Below, piece after piece: positions 7,979 to 17,110 of a stretch of 64,000 bases of DNA. The stretch's first letter is position 1, and each line of letters opens with the position of its first letter. The notes under the pieces were generated by a model. The model saw nothing but the letters and a program-made list of their open reading frames with translations. It made no database searches and was not told the DNA's origin. The stretch is from JACZST01 sp964195155 (GTDB taxonomy: Bacteria; Actinomycetota; Acidimicrobiia; Spongiisociales; UBA5794), in the NCBI GenBank assembly GCA_964195155.1, contig CAXMOP010000045.1, positions 48,184 to 112,183 on the forward strand, given 5' to 3'. A program made the position numbers and the translations under genes.

Positions 7979-8761
7979 CTAGAGGCGCTCTCGCAACCAG
8001 GCGATGTCCGCGGCCTGCTGAGCGGCGTCGCCGCGGGTCTCGACGACGGCCGGAGCGTTGGCGGCCTGAACTACTCCGACCAGAAGCTCCTCAGGGATCT
8101 CTCCGTCTCCGAGGTTCTCGTGGCGGTCTCGACTTGAGCCGGCCGGGTCTTTGGAGTCGTTGGCGTGCACGAGGGCGACCCCGCCGGTGAGGGCCGTGAT
8201 CAGGTCGACTGCCCCCTCCATTTCGGCGCCCGCAGCCCAGGCGTGGCAGGTGTCGAGGCACACTCCGACGTTGTAGTCGCCGATTTCCTCCCAAAGCGGG
8301 CCATAGTTGGCAAGATCCTGCATCACCGTGTTGCCGCTGCCCGCCGTGTTCTCGACCAGGATCGGGACGGTCTGTTCGAAGGAGTCCAGCGCCTTGCGCC
8401 AGCGTTCGAACCCGATTGCCACGTCCTCGTCATCCTCCACGCTGCCCCCGTGGACGATCACCCCCTTGGCGCCGATCTCGGCGGCCGCGTCGACGATATG
8501 GGCCAGGGTCTTCCGGGACGGAATTCGGACCCGGTTGTTCCCCGACGCCAGGTTCATCGGATACGGCGAGTGGACATAGATCGGCAGATCGGAGGCACGC
8601 AACGCCTCGGCATCGTCCCGTGGCTCGGGCTTCTTCCACGATTGAGGGTCGCCGAGAAAAACCTGCACGGCATCGGCGTTGCGCTCGGCCGCTGCCCGGA
8701 GCGGGTCGAGCGAGCCGACGTGGGCCCCGATGATGCCCGCACCGCGGGCCCGCTCAGCCAT
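7979..8761 (-). CDS. nfo: deoxyribonuclease IV (AP endonuclease)
   Basis: A 260 aa TIM-barrel zinc endonuclease that cuts 5' of abasic sites in base-excision repair. It shows GAHVGS, VFLGDPQSWKKP, YVHSPYPMNLAS, VIVHGGS, LVENTAGSG, VCLDTCHAWAAG and VHANDSKDPAGSSRDRHENLGDGEI, the family's zinc-ligand and DNA-binding blocks. I chose the ATG at 8761 (MAERARGAGIIGAHVG); the frame continues to 8860 without similarity. It overlaps the preceding membrane-protein gene by 8 bp, so translation is probably coupled with the pyrE cluster. Confidence 0.95.
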   Translation of the reverse strand: MAERARGAGIIGAHVGSLDPLRAAAERNADAVQVFLGDPQSWKKPEPRDDAEALRASDLPIYVHSPYPMNLASGNNRVRIPSRKTLAHIVDAAAEIGAKGVIVHGGSVEDDEDVAIGFERWRKALDSFEQTVPILVENTAGSGNTVMQDLANYGPLWEEIGDYNVGVCLDTCHAWAAGAEMEGAVDLITALTGGVALVHANDSKDPAGSSRDRHENLGDGEIPEELLVGVVQAANAPAVVETRGDAAQQAADIAWLRERL

Positions 8762-9338
8762 CGCCGTCACCCAGCAGCCGCCGGTCCCGACGAGAGGCCT
8801 CCAACGCGACGCGGGCGTGCATGACGGCGTCTTCGGGACGACGCTCCCAGCTGCCGGCATTCACTTTCAGTCTCGTCCCGTCCCACTCGGCGTCCCATGG
8901 CTCATCGGGCAGCAGCTCGGGCCGAGCGACGTCAAACACCACAACGGCGTGCGGCGACCCCTCGTCGGGGTCCGGATCCGTTGCGGTGTAGACGTCGTCG
9001 ATGGCATCCCACGGGACGAATGTCGGTTTCTCCCCCGGTTTGCCGAGCTGGATCTCGACCCCGTCGTCGCGGACGACCAGCACCGGGTCGCGCCGCAGCA
9101 GCGAGAACATGGCGTATCCGAACAGGGCGGTTCCCCCAAAGAGCATCGGAATCCCCCACAGGTAGTCGGCGCGCTGTTGGTTCGAGCCCGTTGTGGTGAG
9201 CGCCTCGTTGTGGGTCTCGGGCGGAGTAGAAACGCGGTGCAACCACATCACGTCGATCGCGGTGAGCAGCAACACCAACCCGACCATTCCGATGAGGAAT
9301 AGCCGGATCGGCGATCGGTGAACGGTGAGCAGTTTCAC
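8754..9338 (-). CDS. two-helix membrane protein with a PH-like domain
   Basis: A 194 aa hypothetical protein. Helices lie at about residues 13-33 (LFLIGMVGLVLLLTAIDVMWL) and 62-82. The soluble C-terminal part (DPVLVVRDDGVEIQLG...FVPWDAIDDVYTATD) resembles the strand pattern of bacterial PH-like domains found after paired helices. It overlaps pyrE by 4 bp and nfo by 8 bp, so the three probably form one transcript. No specific function is recognised. Confidence 0.75.
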   Translation of the reverse strand: MKLLTVHRSPIRLFLIGMVGLVLLLTAIDVMWLHRVSTPPETHNEALTTTGSNQQRADYLWGIPMLFGGTALFGYAMFSLLRRDPVLVVRDDGVEIQLGKPGEKPTFVPWDAIDDVYTATDPDPDEGSPHAVVVFDVARPELLPDEPWDAEWDGTRLKVNAGSWERRPEDAVMHARVALEASRRDRRLLGDGDG

Positions 9339-9895
9339 GGTGCGATCCCGAGGTCTGCCGGCGTGAATAGCGAAACGTACGCCATACCGAGCCCGGCCAA
9401 CCGCGCTGCGGCAGCCCCATCGCTTCGGTCAACCAGGGCGACCGCCTGGACGACCTCGATGCCAAGATCGGTGAGCACCGCCACGGCGTCGGCGAGGGTC
9501 TCACCGGTGGTCGTCGTGTCCTCCACGACGGCAACCACATCGTTGGTCGTCACCGGCCCAACCAACCTTCCGCCGGTGCCGTGATCCTTCGGCTCCTTGC
9601 GGATCGAGAAGGCCTGGAGCGGCCGTCGTGCCCGCGCCGCCGACATTGCCGTGGCGACAGCGATCGGATCGGCTCCCATGGTCATCCCACCCACGGCGGT
9701 GACCTCTGGTTCAACAACGGCAAGGATCGCCTCGCCGACGAGGATCGCCCCCCACCCGTCGAAAGTGGTCTGGCGGGCGTCGATGTACCAATCGGCGACG
9801 ACTCCGGAGGCCAACGTGAACGGACCGTCGGTCCGAAGCGCGTGGGTGCGAAGATGCTCGATCAGGTGCCCTTTTGGGTCGATTTCCGCTGCCAA
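9335..9895 (-). CDS. pyrE: orotate phosphoribosyltransferase
   Basis: Type I PRTase of 186 aa making OMP from orotate and PRPP in pyrimidine synthesis. The PRPP loop is VVAVVEDTTTTGET (the usual VEDVITTGGS form slightly altered), with FTLASGVVADWYIDARQ at the N-terminus and the RKEPKDHGTGG flexible catalytic loop. It is the first gene of a three-gene minus-strand group with the membrane protein and nfo. Other pyr genes are not nearby. Confidence 0.93.
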   Translation of the reverse strand: MAAEIDPKGHLIEHLRTHALRTDGPFTLASGVVADWYIDARQTTFDGWGAILVGEAILAVVEPEVTAVGGMTMGADPIAVATAMSAARARRPLQAFSIRKEPKDHGTGGRLVGPVTTNDVVAVVEDTTTTGETLADAVAVLTDLGIEVVQAVALVDRSDGAAAARLAGLGMAYVSLFTPADLGIAP

Positions 9896-9985
9896 GAAAA
9901 ACCTCGAAAGTTGCTCAAGGAGATGGGGGGTGGGGTCGATACGTTACCTAGACAGGATGCCTTCCTACCTCCCGTCTAGCCCGAG

Positions 9986-10012
9986 CCGAGGCCGCCGCAA
10001 GGCGGCCTTCGG
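9986..10012. terminator. GC-rich hairpin with GCAA loop
   Basis: CCGAGGCCGCC and GGCGGCCTTCGG pair around a GCAA tetraloop with one bulge. It lies in the divergent gap between pyrE and the phosphatase, about 57 bp before the latter's ATG, so it may fold in that gene's 5' leader. Confidence 0.4.
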
Positions 10013-10069
10013 TTCGTCCGGAGGAAGTCCGGAGTCGACTCCACAGTCGAGCGCCCTATCTTCACGCCC

Positions 10070-10756
10070 ATGGAACTCCTTTTCGTTCGCCACGGCCAGC
10101 CGGCCTGGTCAAACGTCGAAGGGTTCTCCCAAAGAGATCCCGAGCTCACCGATCTCGGGCATCGACAGGCCGATATGGCTGCGGCCCGGATCGCCAACAG
10201 GGAGCGGCCCCTCACCGAGCTCGTCGTGTCCCCGGCACTGCGCTCCCAGGAGACGGCGAAGCCGATCGCAGCCAAGACCGGTCTCCCCATCGAAACCGTC
10301 GACGATCTCGTCGAGATTCAGATGCCAGATTGGTCCGGGGAGCTCGAAGAGTCGGTGCAGCGGATCTTCATCGATGCCAAGCACCGTCCTCCAGAGGAAT
10401 GGTGGGAGGGAATGGCGGGCGGCGAGTCGTTCCGCGACTTTCACGACCGGGTCACCCGGTCGATCACCCAGGTGCTTGGCGCACGCGGGGTGCACCCGGA
10501 CCCGGACCGGGAGCACCTGTGGACCGCAGAGAACCCGGAACAACGCATCGCCATCGTTGCGCACGGAGGGACCAACGCCGTCGTCATCGGACACCTGCTC
10601 GGAGTCGACCCGACGCCGTGGGAGTGGGAGCGGTTCATCCTCTACCACGCCTCGTTCGCCCGGATGCGGACGATTCCGCTCGCCGGGGAATACGTCTGGT
10701 CGTTGCGCACCTTCAACGACCGCGAACACCTGCCCGAGGACGCAAGGACGCGATAA
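10070..10756 (+). CDS. histidine phosphatase family protein
   Basis: A 228 aa member of the phosphoglycerate-mutase-like superfamily. The phosphohistidine motif is LLFVRHGQPAW at the N-terminus (RHG, His nucleophile), with VVSPALRSQETA (second Arg) and VAHGGTNAVVIGHLLG (second His) in the right order. Such enzymes dephosphorylate small metabolites or phosphoproteins; the substrate cannot be read. Stands alone between divergent pyrE and convergent prenyltransferase genes. Confidence 0.9.
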   Translation: MELLFVRHGQPAWSNVEGFSQRDPELTDLGHRQADMAAARIANRERPLTELVVSPALRSQETAKPIAAKTGLPIETVDDLVEIQMPDWSGELEESVQRIFIDAKHRPPEEWWEGMAGGESFRDFHDRVTRSITQVLGARGVHPDPDREHLWTAENPEQRIAIVAHGGTNAVVIGHLLGVDPTPWEWERFILYHASFARMRTIPLAGEYVWSLRTFNDREHLPEDARTR

Positions 10757-10959
10757 GCCCCTCTCGAGCCGTCCTCGATGCAGAGTGGGAAAATCCCTCC
10801 CGACCGCCGTGCGCAACTGCGGATGCCGGACGATCCGCTCAGATCAACACAAGCAAGAGACCACCAGCCCGCATCCGCTGCGCTCCCGGAACCGGCACGG
10901 AGATGATGTGCACCTCACCTTGGAATGTTTCCCCCCGAGGAGGGAGCGGCGAAAGATTC

Positions 10960-11751
10960 CTATTTGCCGTAGCGGCGCTTGCGTCGGGTGAAATCCCGCA
11001 GGGCGCGCAGGAAGTCGACGTGCCGGAACGCCGGCCAGTAGACGTCGACAAACGCATACTCGGCGTACGCCGCCTGCCAGAGCAGGAATCCGGAGAGTCG
11101 CGCCTCCCCAGAAGTTCGGATCACAAGATCGGGATCCGGCAACCCCGCGGTGTACAGGTTGGCGCCGATACCGTCGGCGTCGATGCGGCCGACGATCTGG
11201 TCTGAGGAAACCCCTTCGTCGGCAAGGGTACCGATGAGGTCGCGCACGGCGTCGACGATCTCCTGGCGGCCCCCATAGGCCAGAGCGATGGTCACTCGGC
11301 GCTGCCCATCCGGCATCTGCTCCTCGAGGCGCTTTGCTGCGGCGACGAGGTCGGGCGGCAGCAGGTCGAGGCTGCCGATGAAGCGCACTCCGACGTCGTG
11401 ACGACTGAGGGCAATTGGGATCTGCTCGAACAGCTCACCGAGCACCTCGTAATAGGGGACCAGCTCCTCCTGGGGTCGTTGCAAGTTCTCCTTGGAAAGC
11501 AGCCAGCAGGTCACGGCCGGAATCTCGAGGTCCTCGGTCCAATCGAGAAACTCGATGAACTTGGTCATCCCTACCCGGTACGACGCCGCATAGTCGGGAA
11601 GGCCCTCGCTTCTGGCATAGCGACGATGACCGTCGTGGATGACGCCGATGTGGTCGGGAAGCTTGGTCCGGTCCAGTTCAGAGAGGAGGCGGTCTTCGTA
11701 GATGCGGTACAGCGGGCGAGTGGCCAGGTCGCGAAATCCCATGTGCGGCAT
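10960..11751 (-). CDS. cis-prenyl diphosphate synthase (UppS/Z-FPP synthase family)
   Basis: Condenses isopentenyl diphosphate onto an allylic primer to make Z-polyprenyl diphosphates used in cell-wall lipid carriers. Family blocks: a P-loop-like HIGVIHDGHRRYAR near residue 30, TCWLLSKENLQRP, VTIALAYGGRQEIVDAV, and the diagnostic PDLVIRTSGEARLSGFLLWQ followed by EYAFVDVYWPAF. The usual DGN in the substrate loop is DGH here. ATG candidates are 11751 and 11742; the longer frame to 11835 is not supported. A second, standard uppS may exist elsewhere. Confidence 0.9.
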   Translation of the reverse strand: MPHMGFRDLATRPLYRIYEDRLLSELDRTKLPDHIGVIHDGHRRYARSEGLPDYAASYRVGMTKFIEFLDWTEDLEIPAVTCWLLSKENLQRPQEELVPYYEVLGELFEQIPIALSRHDVGVRFIGSLDLLPPDLVAAAKRLEEQMPDGQRRVTIALAYGGRQEIVDAVRDLIGTLADEGVSSDQIVGRIDADGIGANLYTAGLPDPDLVIRTSGEARLSGFLLWQAAYAEYAFVDVYWPAFRHVDFLRALRDFTRRKRRYGK

Positions 11752-11864
11752 GGTAGGAGCGTCGACGCCAAGAGCGAATGAGTCGACCGTCCTATTCGTC
11801 CCGGGGTTCTCAGTGCAACCGGCAAGTGGCAACATGGGGACGAGACATTGAAGAGGGAGCCGAT

Positions 11865-12263
11865 ATGGCGATGTCCGACGAACACAAGGCGGCGCTGGCC
11901 CAGGGTCGCGCCGAATCGAGAGCGATCAAGGCCTATTTGGCGGTGGCGACCGCCCCAAAGAAGCGGGGCCGGCCGGTGACGCGCGCATCGCTCGAGGAGC
12001 GGATCATCGCCCTCGACGCCAAGGTAAGCACCGAGGACGACCCGCTTGCCCGAGTGGACCTCATCCAGGCACGAATCGATGCCCGGCGAGCCCTCGACGA
12101 TCTCGACTCGGCAGCGGATCTGGAGGCGCTCGAAGCGGGATTCACCAAATACGCCGCCTCCTACTCCGAGCGCAAGGGCATCACCTGGACGGCGTGGCGG
12201 GAGGCCGGCGTCACGGCCGCAACGCTGCGACGCGCCGGTATCAAACAAACCCGACAACGCTGA
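11865..12263 (+). CDS. conserved hypothetical protein with AT-hook-like motif
   Basis: A 132 aa, highly charged, helix-rich protein starting MAMSDEHKAALAQGRAESRA. Residues about 30-36 read KKRGRPVT; the R-G-R-P core is the same as in AT-hook minor-groove binders. The middle is acidic and heptad-like, the end basic (AATLRRAGIKQTRQR). I recall similar short proteins in actinobacteria of unknown role. The ATG at 11865 has AGAGGGAG upstream and is preferred over an open start at 11778. A nucleoid or DNA-binding role is only a suggestion. Confidence 0.75.
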   Translation: MAMSDEHKAALAQGRAESRAIKAYLAVATAPKKRGRPVTRASLEERIIALDAKVSTEDDPLARVDLIQARIDARRALDDLDSAADLEALEAGFTKYAASYSERKGITWTAWREAGVTAATLRRAGIKQTRQR

Positions 12264-12281
12264 GGCTGCACCAAAAAGCGC

Positions 12282-12327
12282 GTGCCCAGGGTTCCAGACC
12301 CCCCCGTATACGCTGACCTGAACCCTG
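12282..12327. repeat. inverted repeat CCCAGGGTTC / GAACCCTGGG
   Basis: Two perfect 10 bp arms flank a 26 bp spacer in the 163 bp gap before the hemolysin III gene. The right arm equals the arm sequence of the hairpin at 817-837. Confidence 0.5.
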
Positions 12328-12426
12328 GGTATGGGGAACTAACCCGTTTGGGCGCCGAAATATGACTCTTGTTTTGGGCCGGGCGCACCATCAACCCAAC
12401 CCTCGATTCCGGCCGATATCAGTGAT

Positions 12427-13152
12427 ATGGCAGCACCAGTCCTGGAATCCGTTATCGAGGCGCATCAGTACGCTGCGGATGTGAACTTTCGGCTGCGGCG
12501 CTGGTCGATCGGCAAGATGCAGAACCCGGTTCGTGGATTCCTTCACGGCACGACGGCCGTGCTGGGAATCCTCGGCACCGCACTCCTCTTGATGAACGCC
12601 GACACCTTGACGCACCGACTCGGGGTGCTGGTGTTCGGGCTAGCGATCGTTGGCCTGTACACCACCAGCTCGCTCTACCACTCCATCCCGTGGCGGGAGC
12701 GGTGGAAGAAGCGAATGCAACGAGCCGACCGGTCGATGATCCTGGTCCTGATCGCCGGCACCTATACCCCGTTTGCGGTCATCGTGCTCGACGCCCCGCT
12801 GCAATGGGTAGTGCTTGGCCTCGCCTGGGGCCTCGCCATTGCCGGGACCATCCAGCAGGCCTTCTTCCCCAAGATTTCCGGATCGGTGCCGGTGGCGCTC
12901 GCCACCGTGCTCGGCTGGCTGTCGCTGCTCTTCATCGTGCCGCTGATCGACCGGCTCGGTTGGCTACCAATCGTTCTCGTCGGAATCGGCGGGGTCATCT
13001 ACACGATTGGCATGGTGTTCCTCGTCACCAACCGCCCCCGCCTGTGGCCGAGGGTGTTTTCGTACCACGAGGTCTTCCACGTCATGACCGTTGCCGCCAC
13101 GGCGCTGCACTTCATCGTGATCTGGCAATGGGTCGTGCCGTTCGCGTCCTAG
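12427..13152 (+). CDS. hemolysin III / PAQR-family membrane protein
   Basis: A 241 aa protein with seven predicted helices. PAQR hallmarks are RGFLHGTTAVLG in the first part, SSLYHSIPWRERWKKRMQRADRSMI with the conserved S-x-x-x-H-x-x-x-x-x-x-x-D region, and the final YHEVFHVMTVAATALHF with paired His that bind zinc in relatives. Bacterial members are often annotated hemolysin III; the true activity is uncertain (some eukaryotic relatives are hormone receptors or hydrolases). Confidence 0.92.
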   Translation: MAAPVLESVIEAHQYAADVNFRLRRWSIGKMQNPVRGFLHGTTAVLGILGTALLLMNADTLTHRLGVLVFGLAIVGLYTTSSLYHSIPWRERWKKRMQRADRSMILVLIAGTYTPFAVIVLDAPLQWVVLGLAWGLAIAGTIQQAFFPKISGSVPVALATVLGWLSLLFIVPLIDRLGWLPIVLVGIGGVIYTIGMVFLVTNRPRLWPRVFSYHEVFHVMTVAATALHFIVIWQWVVPFAS

Positions 13153-13170
13153 TTCTCCCGAGCCTCTGGC

Positions 13171-13569
13171 TCAGGAGGGTTCTTCCGCCTTCTCGAAGCC
13201 AAGCGACGCCGAGTTGATGCAGTAGCGAAGCCCGGTGGGGTTGGGCCCATCGTCGAAGATGTGGCCGAGATGGGCGCCGCAGTTGTGGCACACCGCCTCG
13301 GTGCGCTTCATCAGCAGGCTCCGGTCGTCCTTGGTGTCGACTGCGGCGTCATTGCTCGGCTGATAGAAGCTCGGCCAACCGCTGCCGGACTCAAACTTGG
13401 TGTCGCTGGAGAACAGCGCCTCGCCGCACACCACACAGGTATACGTGCCGTCGTCGTGGTTGTCCCAGTAGATGCCGGTGAACGGGCGTTCGGTGCCGGC
13501 CTCCTGGGTGACGTGAAACTGGAGGTCGCTCAGCCGGTCGCGCAGGGTGGATTTCGTGTTGTCGCTCAT
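13171..13569 (-). CDS. msrB: peptide-methionine (R)-S-oxide reductase
   Basis: Reduces methionine-R-sulfoxide in proteins. This 132 aa form has both zinc pairs (CVVCGEALF, CHNCGAHLGHIF), the substrate-site SGSGWPSFYQP and catalytic Cys in GLRYCINSASL. It ends 19 bp beyond the convergent hemolysin III gene. The electron donor would be thioredoxin, such as the trxA encoded at 27188. Confidence 0.96.
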   Translation of the reverse strand: MSDNTKSTLRDRLSDLQFHVTQEAGTERPFTGIYWDNHDDGTYTCVVCGEALFSSDTKFESGSGWPSFYQPSNDAAVDTKDDRSLLMKRTEAVCHNCGAHLGHIFDDGPNPTGLRYCINSASLGFEKAEEPS

Positions 13570-13639
13570 ACGGGAAGGCTACCCCCGGTCGGTTCGATCG
13601 GAGACGCTGCGCTGCGAACACTGCACCTAGAGTTGGTCG

Positions 13640-16600
13640 GTGACCGTGATTTGCCCTTCGTGTAGTGCAACAGCCGATGCCGGGGCCAGATTTTGCGCGA
13701 CCTGTGGCACGTCGCTTGTGGCGACCTGCCCCATGTGTGGGGCCGAGACGGCACCAGGAGCAGCGTTCTGTGCTTCCTGTGGGACCTCGCTGACCCCGCA
13801 GGAGGCCGTAACGGAGACCAGGGCGGTGGAGGAGCGCAAGGTGGTGTCGGTCCTGTTCGCCGACCTCGCCGGGTTCACCGAGCGCACCGAACGCTCCGAC
13901 CCCGAGGACGTTCGAGCCCGCCTCACCATCTATCACAAGACGGCCCGCGAACAGGTCGAGGCTCATGGCGGCCGAGTCGAGAAGCTGATGGGCGACGGAG
14001 TCTTCGCCATCTTCGGGGTCCCCGCCGCCCACGAGGACGACCCGGAACGGGCGGTGCGCGCTGCGCTGCGGCTTCAGGAGGCAATCGCAGTCCTCAACGA
14101 AGACGACCCGGATCTCGCATTGTCGGTACGGGTGGCGGTCACGACCGGCGAGGCGATCGTCCAACTCGATGCCGATGACCAGGACCGCGAGACGATCATC
14201 GGTGACGTGGTCAACACCGCATCGCGCCTCGAGGCGATCGCTCCCCCGGGCGGGATCGTCGTCGACGAGCGCACCTACCTGGCGTCACGCGCCGACATCT
14301 CCTTCGAAGACCTCGACACGGTCGACCTGAAGGGCAAGGCCGACGCCACCGCTATCTGGCTCGCCACCGGAGCCCGGGCACGCCACGGCGTTGCTGTGGA
14401 AGAGCGGCACAAGGGCCCGTTCGTCGGTCGGAGCACCGAACTCGCCGTGCTGGTCGACTCGCTCGACCGGACCATCGCCGCCCAAACCGTTCAGCTGGTG
14501 ACGATTATGGGTGAGCCGGGAGCGGGAAAGAGCCGGCTGCTCCACGAGTTCAAGGCCGTCCTCGACACGAGGACCGACACGATGTGGTGGAAGCAGGGCC
14601 GCTGTCTCCCCTATGGGGAAGGCATCACCTTCTGGGCGCTCGGCGAGATCGTCAAGGCGCAGGCCGGGATCCTCGAGACCAACAGCGAGACCGACGCCGA
14701 TCGCAAGCTTCGCCACGCCGTGGTCACGCTGATCGACGACCCGGCCCAGGCGGAGTGGGTTGTGTCGCGCCTCGCCCTGCTCGCCGGTGGGACCGGTGAA
14801 GACCAGCAGATCGAACAGGGGGAGTTGTTCTCGGCATGGTCGCGGTTCTTCGAAGCGATGGCGCACCGCCACCCGCTGGTGATGGTCGTGGAAGACATCC
14901 ACTGGGCAGACCAAGCCCTGCTCGACTTCATCGAGTACGTCGCCGAGTGGGCCGTCGACGTGCCGATCCTGCTGGTCGCCGCGGCCCGACCGGAACTGCT
15001 CTCGAGCCGTCCGAGCTGGGGCGGTGGCATCCGCAATTCGGCCACCATCAGCTTGGCACCACTCGCCAACGACGATGCGGCCGTTCTGCTGGCAGCACTG
15101 CTCGATCGCGCCGTGCTCCCGGCCGAGACCCAACAGCTCATCCTGGAGCGGGCCGGCGGAAACCCGCTCTACGTGACCGAGCTGGTTCGCCTCGCCGCAG
15201 ACGCCGATCTGTTGGATGAGGCCGGCAAGATTGAGGAGCTCGCCCTACCCGACTCGGTCCAGGCCATCATCGCCGCCCGGCTCGACCTTCTCGACACCGA
15301 GGAGAAGGAGTTGCTCCAGGCGGCCGCGGTGATGGGCAAGGTGTTCTGGTCCGGGGCCCTCGCGGCGCTCAGGCCGTCCGCGCACTCGGCGCCGACGGTT
15401 CGCGAGCTGGTTCGCCGGGAGATGATCCGGCCGATCCGCGACGCTTCGATGCAAGGGCAAGAGGAGTATTCCTTCGTCCACGCCCTCGTTCGCGATGTGG
15501 CGTACGGCCAGATCGCCCGCGACGACCGGGCCGAGATGCATCAGGCAGCAGCGACATGGATCGAGGCGGTGAGCGGCGAGCGGGGTGTCGACGTGGCCGA
15601 GTTGCTCGCTTACCACCTCGGCGAAGCGCTATCGCTGACCACCGACCCCGATGCCGAACTTCGGGCGCGGGCCTACCGGGTGCTGATGCAGGCCGGTGAG
15701 CGAGCCCGCGGGCTCAACCCGACCCAGGGGGCCTCCTACTACCTCAAGGCCGTCGACGCGGCCGACGTCAACACCGATCGGGCCGAGGCGCTGTTGTGGG
15801 CAGGACAGCTCAGCCAGGACGATCTGGAGAAGTCCAAACGGTGGCTCGAGGAGTCCCTCGCCCTCTACCAGGAGGCCGGCGATCCCGAGGGGCAGGCCGA
15901 TGCCCTCACACAGATGTCAGGCTGGAGCTGGTGGCGAGGCGAGACCGAACGCGCCGACGAGCAGATCCACAAGGCAATCACACTGCTCGAAGACCGGCCC
16001 GACTCCGAGGCCAAGGCGGAGGCCCTGGTGGCCAACGTCGGCAAGCTGTTTCTCCGCGGACGTGATGCGGAGGCCGTCGCGGCCGCGGACCTGGCTGCTC
16101 CCGTCGTCGATGCCGCTGGGACCGCGGAAGACCAGATCAAACTGCTGTCGCTCAGGGGTGCCGCCCTGGCCAACTCCGGGCTCAACGAGGAGGGACTTGA
16201 AGACATGGCAACGGCGATGGGGATCGCAGACGACCGCAACTTCTCGTTCCAATCGGTGACGATTCGCAACAACCTCGCAACGCTGACCCACCAGCTTCGA
16301 TCGCCACAGGATGCCGTGGCGATCATCAATGAAGGCATCGAGCTTTCAAACGAGCGAGGCCTCCCGGCGTCTACCGACTGGTTGCGCTTCACCAAGTCCG
16401 AGATACTCATCTGGACCGGAGACTGGGACGAGTCGGTCGCTCTCGCCCGGGAGGTCATCGAGGCCGACGACGAGCGCGGCGGGAGCCAGGCCGGGATGGG
16501 CGCCCGATCGCACATCGGGATCATCGAGCACTACCAGGGGGTCGAACACCCCTCGGTGCGGTGGGTGGAACTCATCGAGCACGCCCGGGAGGTCCAGGAT

Positions 16601-17110
16601 CAACAAGTGCTCTCACCGGTGCTGGCGATCGCGGTGATGATGGCGTACGACGCCGGTAACCAGACCGACGCGGTGCGCCTTGCCGACGAATACCACGCGG
16701 CTGCGATCGACCTGTATCGGACCTGGTTCCTCCCGTGGGTGACCGGACCGCTCGCCCGTATTGGCGACGTCGATCGAATCGAGGCCCTCCTCGAAGGGTC
16801 ACCTGTCAACGGAAGCCACGCAAAGGTGGGTCGGGACCGTGCCGAAGGCCATCTAGCCGAGGCCCGAGGCGATCATGGAGCGGCAGCAGATCGGTTCTTC
16901 GACGCGGTCGCCACCGCCGGGCAATTCGGCCGACCGCTCGACGCCGCCCTCGCCCGGATCGACGCGGCGAGGGTGCTCACGAACGACGATCGGTTTGACG
17001 ACACCGTGGCCGCGGCTCGTGAGGAGGCGGAGCGGATGGGTGCAGACCGGCTCCTGGCGCAGCTCGACGAGATCGAAGGCCACGGGCGGTCTCAGGCTGC
17101 GGGGGCCTAG
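13640..17110 (+). CDS. zinc-ribbon / class III cyclase / AAA ATPase / TPR regulator
   Basis: A 1156 aa cytoplasmic protein. Two zinc ribbons (CPSC...CATC and CPMC...CASC, residues about 5-50) precede a class III nucleotide-cyclase domain (about 65-235) with metal-binding VLFADLAGFT and GDGVFAIFG. A P-loop ATPase follows, with Walker A GEPGAGKSR near 291 and VVEDIHWADQ as Walker B. The last 500 residues are helical TPR repeats. This is the LuxR/MalT-like STAND layout fused to a cyclase. It starts with GTG at 13640. Whether it makes cAMP is unknown; the TPR and ATPase probably sense a partner. Confidence 0.9.
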   Translation: MTVICPSCSATADAGARFCATCGTSLVATCPMCGAETAPGAAFCASCGTSLTPQEAVTETRAVEERKVVSVLFADLAGFTERTERSDPEDVRARLTIYHKTAREQVEAHGGRVEKLMGDGVFAIFGVPAAHEDDPERAVRAALRLQEAIAVLNEDDPDLALSVRVAVTTGEAIVQLDADDQDRETIIGDVVNTASRLEAIAPPGGIVVDERTYLASRADISFEDLDTVDLKGKADATAIWLATGARARHGVAVEERHKGPFVGRSTELAVLVDSLDRTIAAQTVQLVTIMGEPGAGKSRLLHEFKAVLDTRTDTMWWKQGRCLPYGEGITFWALGEIVKAQAGILETNSETDADRKLRHAVVTLIDDPAQAEWVVSRLALLAGGTGEDQQIEQGELFSAWSRFFEAMAHRHPLVMVVEDIHWADQALLDFIEYVAEWAVDVPILLVAAARPELLSSRPSWGGGIRNSATISLAPLANDDAAVLLAALLDRAVLPAETQQLILERAGGNPLYVTELVRLAADADLLDEAGKIEELALPDSVQAIIAARLDLLDTEEKELLQAAAVMGKVFWSGALAALRPSAHSAPTVRELVRREMIRPIRDASMQGQEEYSFVHALVRDVAYGQIARDDRAEMHQAAATWIEAVSGERGVDVAELLAYHLGEALSLTTDPDAELRARAYRVLMQAGERARGLNPTQGASYYLKAVDAADVNTDRAEALLWAGQLSQDDLEKSKRWLEESLALYQEAGDPEGQADALTQMSGWSWWRGETERADEQIHKAITLLEDRPDSEAKAEALVANVGKLFLRGRDAEAVAAADLAAPVVDAAGTAEDQIKLLSLRGAALANSGLNEEGLEDMATAMGIADDRNFSFQSVTIRNNLATLTHQLRSPQDAVAIINEGIELSNERGLPASTDWLRFTKSEILIWTGDWDESVALAREVIEADDERGGSQAGMGARSHIGIIEHYQGVEHPSVRWVELIEHAREVQDQQVLSPVLAIAVMMAYDAGNQTDAVRLADEYHAAAIDLYRTWFLPWVTGPLARIGDVDRIEALLEGSPVNGSHAKVGRDRAEGHLAEARGDHGAAADRFFDAVATAGQFGRPLDAALARIDAARVLTNDDRFDDTVAAAREEAERMGADRLLAQLDEIEGHGRSQAAGA

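Noticed and set aside
10012..10040. GAGGAAGTCCGG, reminiscent of the RNase P RNA start
   Set aside because: No matching 3' parts or length; a few bases of likeness are not enough.
9597..10991. A long plus-strand open frame opposite pyrE and across the phosphatase gene
   Set aside because: It has low-complexity Arg/Ser/Pro composition, no family pattern and overlaps two well-supported genes; it is a GC-rich shadow frame.
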